64,000 nucleotides of DNA from Dehalococcoidia bacterium (GCA_009377745.1 WHTK01000008.1:1-64000), one strand, 5' to 3'. Positions 23,570 through 32,660 are shown, counted from the stretch's first letter. Notes: generated by a model from the letters alone, not told the origin. Translations and numbers: made by a program.

Positions 23570-25431
23570 GCCTCTCCTCTGACCGGACCCTGATTGCTCT
23601 CAACTGGTTCCTTCGTATGCCGTTGCTCGGCGCCTACGAGCTGGCGATGCTCATGGGCGAGGACGAAGAAGCCGCTCGCAGCCTGATCGGCGAACTGAAG
23701 AATGCCGGATGGCTTTGGTACGGGATCGCGTCGTCGCCCGAAGTGGAGCCGGATCGCCTTTTCTACGTCTCCCCTGCCGGGGTCAACTCGATAGCCTCCG
23801 CCCTTGGGTGCTCCGTCGAGTCGCTCACTGCCCGTCTGCCTGTAGGCGAGGAGGACGTCCGCCAGGGCTGGCAGCGTCTCGAGATCACGGTTGGCGTCAA
23901 TCGCTGCCTGGCAGAACTGGTCGCGGCGACCAGGCGTTCGACTCGAATTCGCATCGAGTCGTTGCAGGTGCTGCCGCGCAAGCGGCGAGATTCCGTCTGG
24001 TATCCCGGAGAAGTGGAGGCGTACGGCTGCCTGCGAGTAGGTCAGACGTTCGCCCCGTTCTTCCTGGCGTGGGACCGTGCCGCCGCGCCCGTCGTCCACC
24101 GAAGAATGCGAGTCAATGGCTGGTACGCCTTCAGGCGAAGCGAGCAGCCGTGGGGCTACGACGGCCTGCCGTCGATCCTGGTCCTGAGTGCGAATCTCGC
24201 CGCGGCCGCCCAGTGGGAAGCGGCGATCCTCTCCGCCGCGGAGAGGAGGAGTGAGTCACCCTTGCCGGGCCTCATCACGGAGATCGACGCACTGTTCTCA
24301 GGCGATCCGCTGGACTCGATCTGGTGGACACCCGGTGGGTCGCGGTTCCTGACACTCGCCGAGCATCTCCAGTGGCGAGGGAGCATCCCAGTCGAGGCTC
24401 ATCTCCCACACCTTAATACGCTGCCGTGCCTGTCCAGCCCGGCGACACCTTCCCGCACGACGATGCAGGAGATCTCCTCGTATCCGCCGTCTCTCGCGGC
24501 AGACCGCTCCCTGGGAGCAACCGAGATGCGCATCCTGGAGTGGCTTGGGTTCCACCCCCTGCTCACCAACTCAGACCTTGTCGCGTTGACATCTCATCGT
24601 CTGCATCAGGTGCGAGCTTGCCTTGAGAAGCTGCTCTCGCGAGGGTTCATCGACTTCACGCACCGAGGCACGAATCCAGGAACGACGGCAGACGACTACT
24701 ACTTCCTCTCTCGCGAGGGCCTGGGCGTACTCGCCGCTCGGGATGGCGTCCCGGCCCGGCGGCTTGCCCGCTACGGGAGCATCGCGGCGGAGGTGCCCGG
24801 CTGGAAGGGCGCGGGGCGTTTCGACACGCTCCTGCGAGAGTTCGAGCACACGGTAGGCATCAACCGCTTCTTCGTTTCCCTCATGACTGCTGATCAGCGG
24901 GCGCAAGCTCGGGTCGTCAGGTGGCTCGGTGCGTCGGATGGCGCCACGACCTTCACTCGCCACGGGGCCAAGCACTGGCTCAGGCCGGACGGTGTGGCTG
25001 ACCTCCACACGCCCGCGGGAATCAAGAGGGTGTTGCTCGAATGGGACCGGGGAACCGTACGCCCGGTGGTTTTGCGCGAGAAGTGGCCGCTCTACGCGGA
25101 ATACTTTGCATCTCTCCTCGCTGCAGGAGTCGGCGATGAAGCCTTGCCACGACTCCTGGTCGTCACTACCACGTCCCAGCGCGAGCAGCGTATCTGGGAG
25201 ATGGCTGCCGCCTCCTTCGAGGCCGCAAGGGTGCCTACGGGATTGTGCGCCACCACACTCATACCTCTCGTAGACCGGTACGGGCCGTGCAGTCGCATCT
25301 GGCGCACTGGGCTATCAGACGTGCGTCAATCGATGACTTCTGACGGGACTGTGTGGGCGAGTACCTGGCCCCGTCAGGTAACAGATGGTGAAGGCCATCG
25401 TCCCTCGCAGAGGAGCCCTGATCATGACTGA
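23566..25431 (+). CDS. replication-relaxation (Replic_Relax) protein, tandem double unit
   Basis: 621 aa, start overlapping the upstream stop by 4 nt. Two homologous halves are visible. The first (~1-220) has a winged-helix opening (MPLLGAYELAMLMGEDEEAA), ITVGVNRCLAEL and AWDRAAAPVVHRRMRVNGWY. The second (~315-600) has ILEWLGFHPLLTNSDLVALT, HTVGINRFFVSL and EWDRGTVRPVVLREKWPLYA. Each follows the Replic_Relax pattern of plasmid/ICE relaxation proteins, which are normally single units of about 250-350 residues. It is the candidate relaxase of the element, since no MOB-type relaxase is present. The duplicated architecture is unusual. Confidence 0.75.
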   Translation: MSLSSDRTLIALNWFLRMPLLGAYELAMLMGEDEEAARSLIGELKNAGWLWYGIASSPEVEPDRLFYVSPAGVNSIASALGCSVESLTARLPVGEEDVRQGWQRLEITVGVNRCLAELVAATRRSTRIRIESLQVLPRKRRDSVWYPGEVEAYGCLRVGQTFAPFFLAWDRAAAPVVHRRMRVNGWYAFRRSEQPWGYDGLPSILVLSANLAAAAQWEAAILSAAERRSESPLPGLITEIDALFSGDPLDSIWWTPGGSRFLTLAEHLQWRGSIPVEAHLPHLNTLPCLSSPATPSRTTMQEISSYPPSLAADRSLGATEMRILEWLGFHPLLTNSDLVALTSHRLHQVRACLEKLLSRGFIDFTHRGTNPGTTADDYYFLSREGLGVLAARDGVPARRLARYGSIAAEVPGWKGAGRFDTLLREFEHTVGINRFFVSLMTADQRAQARVVRWLGASDGATTFTRHGAKHWLRPDGVADLHTPAGIKRVLLEWDRGTVRPVVLREKWPLYAEYFASLLAAGVGDEALPRLLVVTTTSQREQRIWEMAAASFEAARVPTGLCATTLIPLVDRYGPCSRIWRTGLSDVRQSMTSDGTVWASTWPRQVTDGEGHRPSQRSPDHD

Positions 25432-25702
25432 GGACGGACTCCCCACTAGCAGCGGAAGGGATGAAAGAGTCTCTCGGTCAGGCAAGGATTGGTTCCCTCG
25501 CAGCGACAAGCATATTTCCGATCCACTCCGCATCTATGTTGATGGCCCGAGCGCGGGCTCGAGTTCTTCGAGGGCGTGGCGGCTACTCTGGAGTCGATTG
25601 CTAGTCAGGACTGGATTGACGCCTCCCAACGATGCCTCGCCCGAATCCAACCATGACTCCATGCCCTCCGATGACACTTCTGATAGAACACCTGGTCTAT
25701 AA
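25424..25702 (+). CDS. hypothetical protein, 92 aa
   Basis: Starts at ATG 25424, overlapping the upstream stop by 8 nt, with AGAGGAG eight bases before. Hydrophilic, Ser/Asp/Arg-rich, with no membrane segment and no recognised family. Last gene of the transfer operon before the integrase promoter. Composition is low in complexity, so translation is plausible but not certain. Confidence 0.4.
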   Translation: MTEDGLPTSSGRDERVSRSGKDWFPRSDKHISDPLRIYVDGPSAGSSSSRAWRLLWSRLLVRTGLTPPNDASPESNHDSMPSDDTSDRTPGL

Positions 25703-25703
25703 T
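25698..25703 (+). promoter_or_regulatory. consensus -10 box before integrase
   Basis: TATAAT at 25698-25703, 28 nt upstream of the integrase ATG; a TTAGGAGGG ribosome binding site follows. A TGACAC at 25672-25677 is at an over-long spacing (20 nt) for a -35. Suggests the integrase is expressed separately from the transfer operon. Confidence 0.55.
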
Positions 25704-25731
25704 CTTAGAGAAACAGCATTAGGAGGGCGTT

Positions 25732-27249
25732 ATGCGAGCTGCAGTCTACTGCCGTGTTTCGACATCAGGCCAGGCTGAAAATGGCACCAGCCTTGAATCC
25801 CAGCGCGATGCCTGCGTTTCCTTGGCCATACGCGGTGGGTACACGGTGCAGGAGGAAGACGTATTCATCGAAGACTGGAGCGGAGCTGACCTCGAACGGC
25901 CGAAGCTCGAACGTGCGCGTGAGCGAATAAGAACATCGGCGGTCCAGGCGCTAGTCTGCTTCGCCGTCGACCGTCTGGCCCGAGATCCTATCCACGTAGG
26001 CATAGTGGCCGAAGAGTGTGCCAAGCGGGGCGCCGAGTTGATCTTTGTCGTGGAACCACTCGACAACTCGCCGGAGGGCGGCCTCATTCGATATGTGAAA
26101 GGCTACGCCGCACAGATCGAGCGCGAGCGCATCAAGGAGAGGACTCTGCGCGGAAAGCGAAGTCGCGCCCGGATGGGATACATGGTTCAGGCCACTGGCA
26201 AGGGAATCTATGGTTTCCGCTACGTTCCGGAGGCCAAGAAGAGAGTGATCTACGACCCTGAAGCTCAGGTCGTCCAGAGAATCTTCCAGTCCTTTGCCGA
26301 CGGCGATTCCTGCTATGCAATCGCGGTCCGACTGAACGAAGAGTCCATACCGGCCTTTAGCGGCGGCCTTTGGCATCCGCTCACCATCAAACGGATGCTG
26401 CAAAACTCTTCATACAAAGGGTCCACGATCTTCGGAAAGACCAAGCGAGTGGCTTTGAGTGGTAAACGCTACCGCCTAGAGGCACGGAGCCAGGACGAAT
26501 GGATCGAGATTCCCGGTGCGACTCCAGCGATAGTCAGCGAGGAGGTATTCGACCGCGCGCAAAGGCGCTTTGCTGAGCCGCGGCGAGCGACGACCAACGC
26601 TTCAAGAACTTATCTTCTTACGGGTTTCGTTCGTTGTTCATGCGGAGCACCCATTGTCGGAACCTGCTTGAACCGAAGATACCGGTACTATCGCTGCCGC
26701 CTAACTTGGCCAACTTCGACGCGCCCGAAGAGCTGTGACCAGCCCTACCTCCCAGCAGACAACCTTGAGAGCAACGTCTGGAAGGCGGTACGCGAGATCC
26801 TGGAGACTCCCGACATCATTCTCGCTGAAATCGAGCGGCAGCAAGGGGAGTCTGGCTATTTCGATGACGAACGAGCTCGCCTACGCGCCGCTATACGGAG
26901 GCTCAAGGAACAGGAACGTCGGTTGATCCGCCTGTTCAGCCTCGGTGACGTAACCGAGGAGTATCTGACCCAAGAGATACGACAGGTCAAGCAAGCTCGG
27001 GAGGGCTTTGAGACGGAGCTCACTGTGTTAGACGCGGAGCAGGGGCGGTTAGAGGACCTTCAGGGACTCGGTCAGCGCGTCCGTGCCTACTGTGATCAGG
27101 TTGCTGGCCGCCTGGACGAATTCGATCACGATGACAAGAAGCTCGCCTTCCAGGCGCTTCAAGTTGAAGTGGTTGTTGATCGCGACGGCGCCGTACTGAA
27201 GGGATCAGTCCCTTACGATTTAGCTACCACTGAACGAACATCGGCATGA
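25732..27249 (+). CDS. large serine recombinase (integrase)
   Basis: 505 aa with a strong AGGAGG site. The catalytic resolvase domain spans ~1-150 (YCRVSTSGQAENGTSLESQR; the nucleophile is the Ser in RVST, about residue 10), with DRLARD near 83-88. The recombinase domain (~155-270) includes GKGIYGFRYVPEAKKRVIYD. A zinc ribbon follows (~300-340: FVRCSCGAP, YYRCRL, SCDQPY), then a coiled-coil (~375-440). Length and domain order are those of phage/ICE serine integrases. Its last 26 nt lie within the 3' end of dnaN on the other strand, suggesting integration at or next to the dnaN terminus. Confidence 0.92.
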   Translation: MRAAVYCRVSTSGQAENGTSLESQRDACVSLAIRGGYTVQEEDVFIEDWSGADLERPKLERARERIRTSAVQALVCFAVDRLARDPIHVGIVAEECAKRGAELIFVVEPLDNSPEGGLIRYVKGYAAQIERERIKERTLRGKRSRARMGYMVQATGKGIYGFRYVPEAKKRVIYDPEAQVVQRIFQSFADGDSCYAIAVRLNEESIPAFSGGLWHPLTIKRMLQNSSYKGSTIFGKTKRVALSGKRYRLEARSQDEWIEIPGATPAIVSEEVFDRAQRRFAEPRRATTNASRTYLLTGFVRCSCGAPIVGTCLNRRYRYYRCRLTWPTSTRPKSCDQPYLPADNLESNVWKAVREILETPDIILAEIERQQGESGYFDDERARLRAAIRRLKEQERRLIRLFSLGDVTEEYLTQEIRQVKQAREGFETELTVLDAEQGRLEDLQGLGQRVRAYCDQVAGRLDEFDHDDKKLAFQALQVEVVVDRDGAVLKGSVPYDLATTERTSA

Positions 27250-28366
27250 TGACGTGGACGTAGTTGTCGTCGCCGACGGGCTTGAAGACGCCCTGGCTTG
27301 AGGGGCCGCTGGTCTCCATAGCTAGCTGGCCGCCGTCCAGGGCCTGGAGAACATCCTGCAGGTACTTACCGTTGAAGGCGATCTTGACCCCTTCGCCCTC
27401 AACCGCTGCATCGAGCGTGCCTTCGTTGTCGCCGATCTCCTCAGCTCGAGCTGAGATGACGATCTTGCCCGGCGTGACGCCCTCGCCGGGTGTGACGACG
27501 AGACGGACGATGCCAGAGCCATCGCGCGCGAAGACCGAGGCAATGCGGGTCTCGCGCAGAAACTCACCGACTTCGGCGACGGCCTTGCTGCTGTAGCTGG
27601 CCGGGATCAGCTGGCCGAAGTTGGGAAAGGTGCCCTGGATCAGCTGGGCAATCATTTCGGTGTTTTTGAGGCGAAAGAGCACCTGGGTCTTGGCGGCATT
27701 CGTCCGCAGGGTAATCGGATCCTCTTCTTCGGAGAGCAGGCGATTGAGCTCCCCGAGGGCACGTCCCGGCACGACAATCTCTGTCATCTCGGACACCGCT
27801 TCTTCAAGCGGCAGCTTGTAGACGGAGAGCCGGAAGCCGTCTGAAGCCGCCAACGTCAGCATCCGGTCTTCGAACTTCGTGTCGACGCCTGTGAGCACGG
27901 GGCGGGAGTCATCGGTCGCGGCGGCAAAGACCGTCTGGGCGACCGCCTGGCGCAATCCCTTCGGGTCGAGTTGGACGGAAACCCCGTCCTGGACGACGGG
28001 CGCCGGCGGAAAGTCGTCCGCGTCCAGCCCACCGATGCTGGCCTCATTACGGGCGCAAGCGAGACGCACCTGACGAGAGCGCGGTGGCACCGTCAGCGAG
28101 ATGCGGTCGTTGGGCAGCGTGTTGACGAAGTCGCTGAGCAACCGGGCCGGTACGGTGATCGCACCCTCTTCGTCGATCTGAGCATCGATCCAGCAGCTCA
28201 TCGTGATCTCGAGGTTGGTTGCCGAGAGCTTAAGGCGTCCCTCGTCGCTGGCGATGAGGACGTTGGACGTAATCGGCAGGGGGCTGCGGCTCGCGACCGC
28301 GCGTCCGACGATGCCCAGACCGCGGGCTAGAGCTTCTTGAGTGCAGGTGATCTTCAATTTGCTCAC
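27224..28366 (-). CDS. dnaN: DNA polymerase III beta sliding clamp
   Basis: 380 aa, GTG start, normal family length with three clamp domains. Opens MSKLKITCTQEALARGLGIV, has the characteristic NVLIASDEGRLKLSATNLEI, DGFRLSVYKLPL and NGKYLQDVL segments, and ends MPMFVQW in place of the more usual MPMRL-type terminus. It forms the ring that tethers replicative polymerase to DNA. A TATGCT box 7 nt before the GTG and the absence of a Shine-Dalgarno suggest a leaderless message. No dnaA or other origin gene is adjacent in this window. Confidence 0.95.
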   Translation of the reverse strand: MSKLKITCTQEALARGLGIVGRAVASRSPLPITSNVLIASDEGRLKLSATNLEITMSCWIDAQIDEEGAITVPARLLSDFVNTLPNDRISLTVPPRSRQVRLACARNEASIGGLDADDFPPAPVVQDGVSVQLDPKGLRQAVAQTVFAAATDDSRPVLTGVDTKFEDRMLTLAASDGFRLSVYKLPLEEAVSEMTEIVVPGRALGELNRLLSEEEDPITLRTNAAKTQVLFRLKNTEMIAQLIQGTFPNFGQLIPASYSSKAVAEVGEFLRETRIASVFARDGSGIVRLVVTPGEGVTPGKIVISARAEEIGDNEGTLDAAVEGEGVKIAFNGKYLQDVLQALDGGQLAMETSGPSSQGVFKPVGDDNYVHVIMPMFVQW

Positions 28367-28373
28367 CTATCTA

Positions 28374-28379
28374 AGCATA
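28374..28379 (-). promoter_or_regulatory. -10 box of dnaN
   Basis: TATGCT on the minus strand ending 7 nt before the GTG at 28366. Confidence 0.45.
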
Positions 28380-28430
28380 TTACTATAGGGCTGGCGGCAG
28401 TATATCCCGCGCCGACGCGAGGGACAAGAC

Positions 28431-28467
28431 TGCAAAGACAAATGCCCGGCAGCCGAAGCCGCCGGGC
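28431..28467 (-). terminator. rho-independent terminator of lipoprotein gene
   Basis: On the minus strand GCCCGGC - loop - GCCGGGC (28444-28467) is followed by ATTTGTCTTT. It sits just after the stop of the gene at 28482 and before the dnaN promoter, so it separates the two. Confidence 0.65.
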
Positions 28468-28481
28468 CGAGACAGAGATCT

Positions 28482-28985
28482 CTACTGAGTAGGCGCCGCG
28501 GGTGGACTGGTGGCCGGAGCGTTGAAGTTAGCGTGAGAAAGCAAACGCCATTCGCCGTCCGTCCAGACGAAAGTGGAGAGGCGAGGCGCCGGCGTGCTCG
28601 CGAAAGACTGTCCGTTGATTACCTCATCCACCGTGAGAAACCAGCGGACGACCAGCGTGTCACCGGCCTGCTTGGCCGACACGTTGGCAATGGTGAACTG
28701 GCCGATGGAGGGGATATTCGTCAGATAGTCGGTCTTGGTGGCAAAGCTGCCGTCAGCGCGCTGGATCATAAAGCCGTCCGAAAGGAACGACTGCAGGCCG
28801 CTGAGGTCCTTCTGCGCCAACAAAGTGATGTACTCGTTGGTCAGACTCTGGCCGGCCTGCTCCGGTTGCGACAGTGAGGGCGCCGGATCGCCGTCTGCGC
28901 TGCAGGCCACCAAGCCAACTAGTAGAGCAGCGCCAGCCATCGCCACGAGGAGAGAGCGCCCGCAAGCGCTGCGAAAGTTAAGCAT
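28482..28985 (-). CDS. lipoprotein with NTF2/SnoaL-like domain
   Basis: 167 aa from ATG 28985 (GAGG six bases upstream). Signal peptide with lipobox LVAC at ~24-27, then a Pro-rich spacer and an NTF2-like fold: SLTNEYITLLAQKDLSGLQ, FLSDGFMIQRADGSF and, at the end, STFVWTDGEWRLLSHANF. Domains of this kind bind small ligands or have lost catalysis; no specific function can be given. Stands alone with its own terminator. Confidence 0.65.
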   Translation of the reverse strand: MLNFRSACGRSLLVAMAGAALLVGLVACSADGDPAPSLSQPEQAGQSLTNEYITLLAQKDLSGLQSFLSDGFMIQRADGSFATKTDYLTNIPSIGQFTIANVSAKQAGDTLVVRWFLTVDEVINGQSFASTPAPRLSTFVWTDGEWRLLSHANFNAPATSPPAAPTQ

Positions 28986-29098
28986 TCGTATCCTCAACCT
29001 TTGGGTTGCTCAGGACGCTGGAGAGCGCCCAATTCGACGGTGCCGCCTCCCGAAGAGGCGTCACATAAGTATCGGTAACCGGTGATGTGCTGGATAGC

Positions 29099-29130
29099 AG
29101 GTGCCACCTCCTGGGCAGGAGGTGGCACCT
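29099..29130. repeat. perfect 15-bp inverted repeat
   Basis: AGGTGCCACCTCCTG - GG - CAGGAGGTGGCACCT. It lies just past the end of the broken CAP-domain gene. There is no T-run on either side, so it may be a bidirectional terminator or a dispersed palindromic element. Confidence 0.6.
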
Positions 29131-29139
29131 CGGCGGCTG

Positions 29140-30026
29140 TCTGGACCAGATGCTAGCGGCGATTGGCTTGTAGGTGTAGTCGTTGTATTGCCAAGCGCCG
29201 TCCACGTTCCGGTTCAAGACGGACGGAGAGGCTGCGGCCATCCCACGGCAACCCAGATACCGAGGCGCTGAGGCTCGTGCCGCGCGACCTGGCGTAAGAT
29301 TCTTGCCGCCAGCGCTGGCGCCGACGTAAAGGAGATACTCCTGGGCGCCAGAGACGCTATCCCACTTGAAGGTCTCGGACGAGCCACTGAGGGTGGAGCC
29401 GGGCACCGGGCTGGTGCTTGCGGCCTTGGCTTCTACCGGGCCGCTGGAGGCGGAAGGATGGCGCCGCCATCGGCTGAGCCGCCGGCGTTGGTGCCGTCGT
29501 TTGCGGTGGAGAAGCCGGTCACCCAGTACCACTTGTACTTGGAGGAGCTGTTGTAAGCTCTGGCGATGCCGATCTGCTGGTAGTTGCCGTTGAGCATGTT
29601 GTCGTTGTGTCCGGAAGAGGCCTTCCAGGCATCGAATGCTTCCTGAGCCGTGTCGCGCACCGTGCCCGCGGCAATGTTCTCGCCGGAGCCGGGGACCGTG
29701 GCGTCGCAGTCCTCCATGCGGGTTCTGGAGTCGCGGCCGGCGGAGTCGGCATGGGAGAAGTAGTTCTTCGTCGCCATGTCGACAGCCAGCCAGGAGGCGG
29801 CGCGGTTGAGGTTCGCCGAAGCCGTCAGCGCACCGGCGCCCTGGGACGCGCGGTAGTCGTTGATCAATTGGAGGAAATACTGCTCCTCGCTATCGAAGGT
29901 GTTGTCTGCGACGGTGCAGTTGCTCAGGGCGTAAGCGGGTGCAGCGCCACCGCCGAGACTCGTTGCCGCGACGAGGGCCAGAAATCCGGACAGGGCTATT
30001 GAACGGGCGGGGAAGAGTATTCGCAT
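29140..30026 (-). pseudogene. secreted CAP/SCP-domain protein with C-terminal domain, frameshifted
   Basis: From ATG 30026: signal peptide (~1-35, ending APAYA), then a CAP/SCP domain (~45-165) with YFLQLINDYRASQGAGALTA, YFSHADSAGRDSRTR, GSGENIAAGT and HNDNMLNGNYQQIGIARAY. The frame ends at 29433 in ILPPPAAR. In another frame a linker and domain continue (TSPVPGSTLSGSSETFKWDS, GAQEYLLYVGASAGG). After a further shift, SLSASVSGLPWDGRSLSVRL, and then back to DGAWQYNDYTYKPIA, a module often found at the C-terminus of secreted Chloroflexota proteins. At least three indels. The 5' CAP part could still be made alone (197 aa). Confidence 0.6.
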
Positions 30027-30046
30027 GCAACCACCTAAGGCCAAGA

Positions 30047-30075
30047 TTTGGGGACACCCCCAAACCTAGGTTTGG
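30047..30075 (-). promoter_or_regulatory. overlapping palindromes upstream of CAP-domain gene
   Basis: CCAAACCTAGGTTTGG (30060-30075) is a perfect 16-bp palindrome. Its left arm also pairs with TTTGGGG at 30047-30053 (TTTGGGG-ACAC-CCCCAAA). The two structures are mutually exclusive and lie 20-50 nt before the ATG at 30026, so this may be an operator or an RNA switch. Confidence 0.45.
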
Positions 30076-30123
30076 ACGAGTGGCTGGTCAAGTAAATGGC
30101 ATTACAAATGAAAACGGAGTTAT

Positions 30124-31413
30124 TTATGCGATTCCGAAAGCGTCATGGAAGGCAAGGATGGTCGCCTCGATATCGCTTTCTTCGTGCGCGGCCGAAATGA
30201 AGGCTGCTTCAAACTGCGAGGGCGGGAAGTAGACGCCATGATCAAGCAGGGCGTGAAAGAAGCGCGCGTGGCTCGCAGTATCGCTGCGCTTGGCGCTGGC
30301 GTAGTCCGTAACCGGCCCGTCCGTGAAGAAGGCCGTCAGCATGGAGCCAACGCGGTTAACCTGAAGCGGTGTCCCCGCCTGACGCGCCGCGGCCTTTAGG
30401 CCAGACATCAGACGCTCCGCCTTCGCCGACAACGCCTCGTAGAAGCCGGGATCGCTCAGAGCGCGCAGGGTGGCGAGGCCGGCTGCCATTGCCAGTGGGT
30501 TGCCGGAGAGGGTGCCCGCCTGGTAGACGGGACCCAGAGGCGCGACCATCTGCATGATCTCGCTCCGGCCGCCGTAAGCGCCGACGGGCATGCCGCCGCC
30601 GACAATCTTGCCGAGGCAGGTCAGGTCCGGCATGACGCCGCAGAGCGCCTGGTAACCGCCGAGGCCGACGCGGAAGCCGGTGATCACCTCGTCAAAGACC
30701 AGCAGGGAACCCGCGTTACTCGTCAGGTCTCGCAGCCGTTCCAGGAAGCCGGGCGCGGGAGGCACAACGCCCATGTTGGCCGCGACGGGCTCGACGATGA
30801 CGGCAGCGATCTCGGCGCCGCGTTGCTGGAAAAGCGTCTCCAGAGCGGCTACATCATTGTAGGGGACGACCAGCGTCTCGGCGGCGTAAGAGGGTGGCAC
30901 ACCGGCGCTATCGGGCAGAGAGAGAGTGGCGACGCCGGAACCAGCCTGGACGAGAAGGCCATCGGCGTGGCCGTGGTAGCAGCCCTCGAACTTGACGATC
31001 TTGCTACGGCCGGTGAAAGCGCGGGCGAGACGCAGGGCAGACATCGTGGCCTCCGTGCCGGAGTTGACGAAGCGCACCATCTCAATTGACGGGACGCTGT
31101 CGCAGACGAGGCGCGCAAGCTCGACCTCGGCCTCGGTGGCGGCGCCATAGCTGAGGCCGCGACCGGCCGCCTCGCGCACCGCCTCGATGACCTCCGGCGC
31201 GGCGTGGCCGAGGATCAGCGGCCCCCAGGAGCCGCAGTAGTCGATGTAGACGTTGCCATCGATGTCCGTCAGGCGGCAGCCGGAACCGGATGCGATGACC
31301 ACCGGGTCGCCGCCGACGCCACGGAAGGAGCGCACGGGGCTGTTGACGCCGCCGGGCAGGTACTTCTGCGCCTCGGCGAAGACGGCGCGGGATCGGTCTG
31401 TCTTACGCGGCAA
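30124..31413 (-). CDS. hemL: glutamate-1-semialdehyde 2,1-aminomutase
   Basis: 429 aa, TTG start immediately after the hemA stop. PLP-dependent class III aminotransferase fold: [57 protein letters not shown], and the Schiff-base lysine in [20 protein letters not shown]. Converts glutamate-1-semialdehyde to 5-aminolevulinate by the C5 pathway. Last gene of a five-gene operon starting at 35504, following the preceding enzyme of the pathway. Confidence 0.95.
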   Translation of the reverse strand: MPRKTDRSRAVFAEAQKYLPGGVNSPVRSFRGVGGDPVVIASGSGCRLTDIDGNVYIDYCGSWGPLILGHAAPEVIEAVREAAGRGLSYGAATEAEVELARLVCDSVPSIEMVRFVNSGTEATMSALRLARAFTGRSKIVKFEGCYHGHADGLLVQAGSGVATLSLPDSAGVPPSYAAETLVVPYNDVAALETLFQQRGAEIAAVIVEPVAANMGVVPPAPGFLERLRDLTSNAGSLLVFDEVITGFRVGLGGYQALCGVMPDLTCLGKIVGGGMPVGAYGGRSEIMQMVAPLGPVYQAGTLSGNPLAMAAGLATLRALSDPGFYEALSAKAERLMSGLKAAARQAGTPLQVNRVGSMLTAFFTDGPVTDYASAKRSDTASHARFFHALLDHGVYFPPSQFEAAFISAAHEESDIEATILAFHDAFGIA

Positions 31414-31415
31414 GG

Positions 31416-32660
31416 CTAGTCGTCGTCCAGCTCGAAGAGGTCGTGGACGGCGTCGAGGTGGCGTTCGCTACCGCCCTGCCGCAACCGCGTGACGGGCGCG
31501 TGCAGGAGGCGCTTGACCAGCGCCTTGCTCATCGCCTCGACGCGCTGCCGGTCATCGTCGCTGAGGTGGCCCAGGCGCGCCAGGGTGCGGTCCAGCTCAG
31601 CTCGACGTGTCAGCTCGGCGCGCTGACGCAGGGCGGCAATCGTCGGCGTGACGCGGCGGCCGGAAAGCCACCCCTGGAAGCGGCGCACCTCGTCATCGAC
31701 GATCGTCTCGACAGCGCCGACCTCGCGCTTGCGGGCTTCGAGGTTGGCGCCGGCTGCCGCCTGCAGGTCGTCGATATCGAAGAGGTGCACGCCGGCGACG
31801 TCGCGGGCGCTGGGCTCAATGTCACGAGGGACGGCGATATCGACGATTACCAGGGGGCGTTCGGCGCGCGCCGCCATCGCACCAGCAATGTCAGCGGCGC
31901 TGATAATCGCGTCGGGAGCGGCGGTGGAAGAGATTACGACGTCGGCTTCCGCCAGGACGGCCGCAAGCTGCTCGAAGGGGACCGGCACGCCGTTGAGCTC
32001 GCGCGCAACCTCCTCGGCCAGCCCGGGACGGCGGGTCGTCACCAGGAGGCGTCCGACGCCGCTCTGAGCCAGCGCACCGGCGGAGCGCTTACCGGCCTCA
32101 CCGGCGCCGACGACGAGGACCGTCTTGCGTCGCAGGTCGCCGAGCACTTTGCGGCTGAGCGAGACTGCAAGGGCGCTAACCGAGAGGCCGTGGGCGCTGA
32201 TCTCGGTCTCGCTGCGGGCGCGGCGGCCAACACGCAGGGCGGAATGGAAGAGTCGCGCCAGCACAGCGCTGCCGCTTCCGGCCGCGGTCGCCGCGGAGAA
32301 GGCCTCGCGCACCTGGCCCAGGATCTCTGACTCGCCGACCACCAGGGACTCGACGCCGGAAGCAACGCGGAAGAGGTGACGCACGGCTTCGGCGCCATTG
32401 TAGTGGTAGAACTCTACGCCCTCGGGGACCTCACCGCCCCGGGCAGCGTTCAGGGCAGCGGCAGCGGCCTCCCGGTCGAGTGGCTCTTCGGTCGCCAGGT
32501 AGAGCTCGGTGCGGTTGCAGGTCGAGATGATCGCTGCGCCGCCGAGGTCCTTGGGCAGGCGCTGCAGCGCGGGCACGACAGCATCGGCGCTGAAGGCGAA
32601 TAGCTCTCGCAGCTCAACCGGCGCCGTCTTGTGGCTCAACCCCGTAACAGAGATGTGCAC
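31416..32660 (-). CDS. hemA: glutamyl-tRNA reductase
   Basis: 414 aa, GTG start. Catalytic domain with [17 protein letters not shown] and [12 protein letters not shown] (the active-site Cys is in STCNR), [20 protein letters not shown], then the NADPH-binding domain ([20 protein letters not shown]) and a helical dimerisation domain. Reduces glutamyl-tRNA to glutamate-1-semialdehyde, substrate of the adjacent hemL product. A GGGGGA site lies just before the GTG. Confidence 0.95.
   Translation of the reverse strand: MHISVTGLSHKTAPVELRELFAFSADAVVPALQRLPKDLGGAAIISTCNRTELYLATEEPLDREAAAAALNAARGGEVPEGVEFYHYNGAEAVRHLFRVASGVESLVVGESEILGQVREAFSAATAAGSGSAVLARLFHSALRVGRRARSETEISAHGLSVSALAVSLSRKVLGDLRRKTVLVVGAGEAGKRSAGALAQSGVGRLLVTTRRPGLAEEVARELNGVPVPFEQLAAVLAEADVVISSTAAPDAIISAADIAGAMAARAERPLVIVDIAVPRDIEPSARDVAGVHLFDIDDLQAAAGANLEARKREVGAVETIVDDEVRRFQGWLSGRRVTPTIAALRQRAELTRRAELDRTLARLGHLSDDDRQRVEAMSKALVKRLLHAPVTRLRQGGSERHLDAVHDLFELDDD

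Noticed and set aside
28978..29532. Independent 184-aa gene after the CAP-domain gene
   Set aside because: Its middle matches the expected C-terminal domain of the CAP protein through frameshifts, and its ends are out-of-frame sequence and a palindrome.
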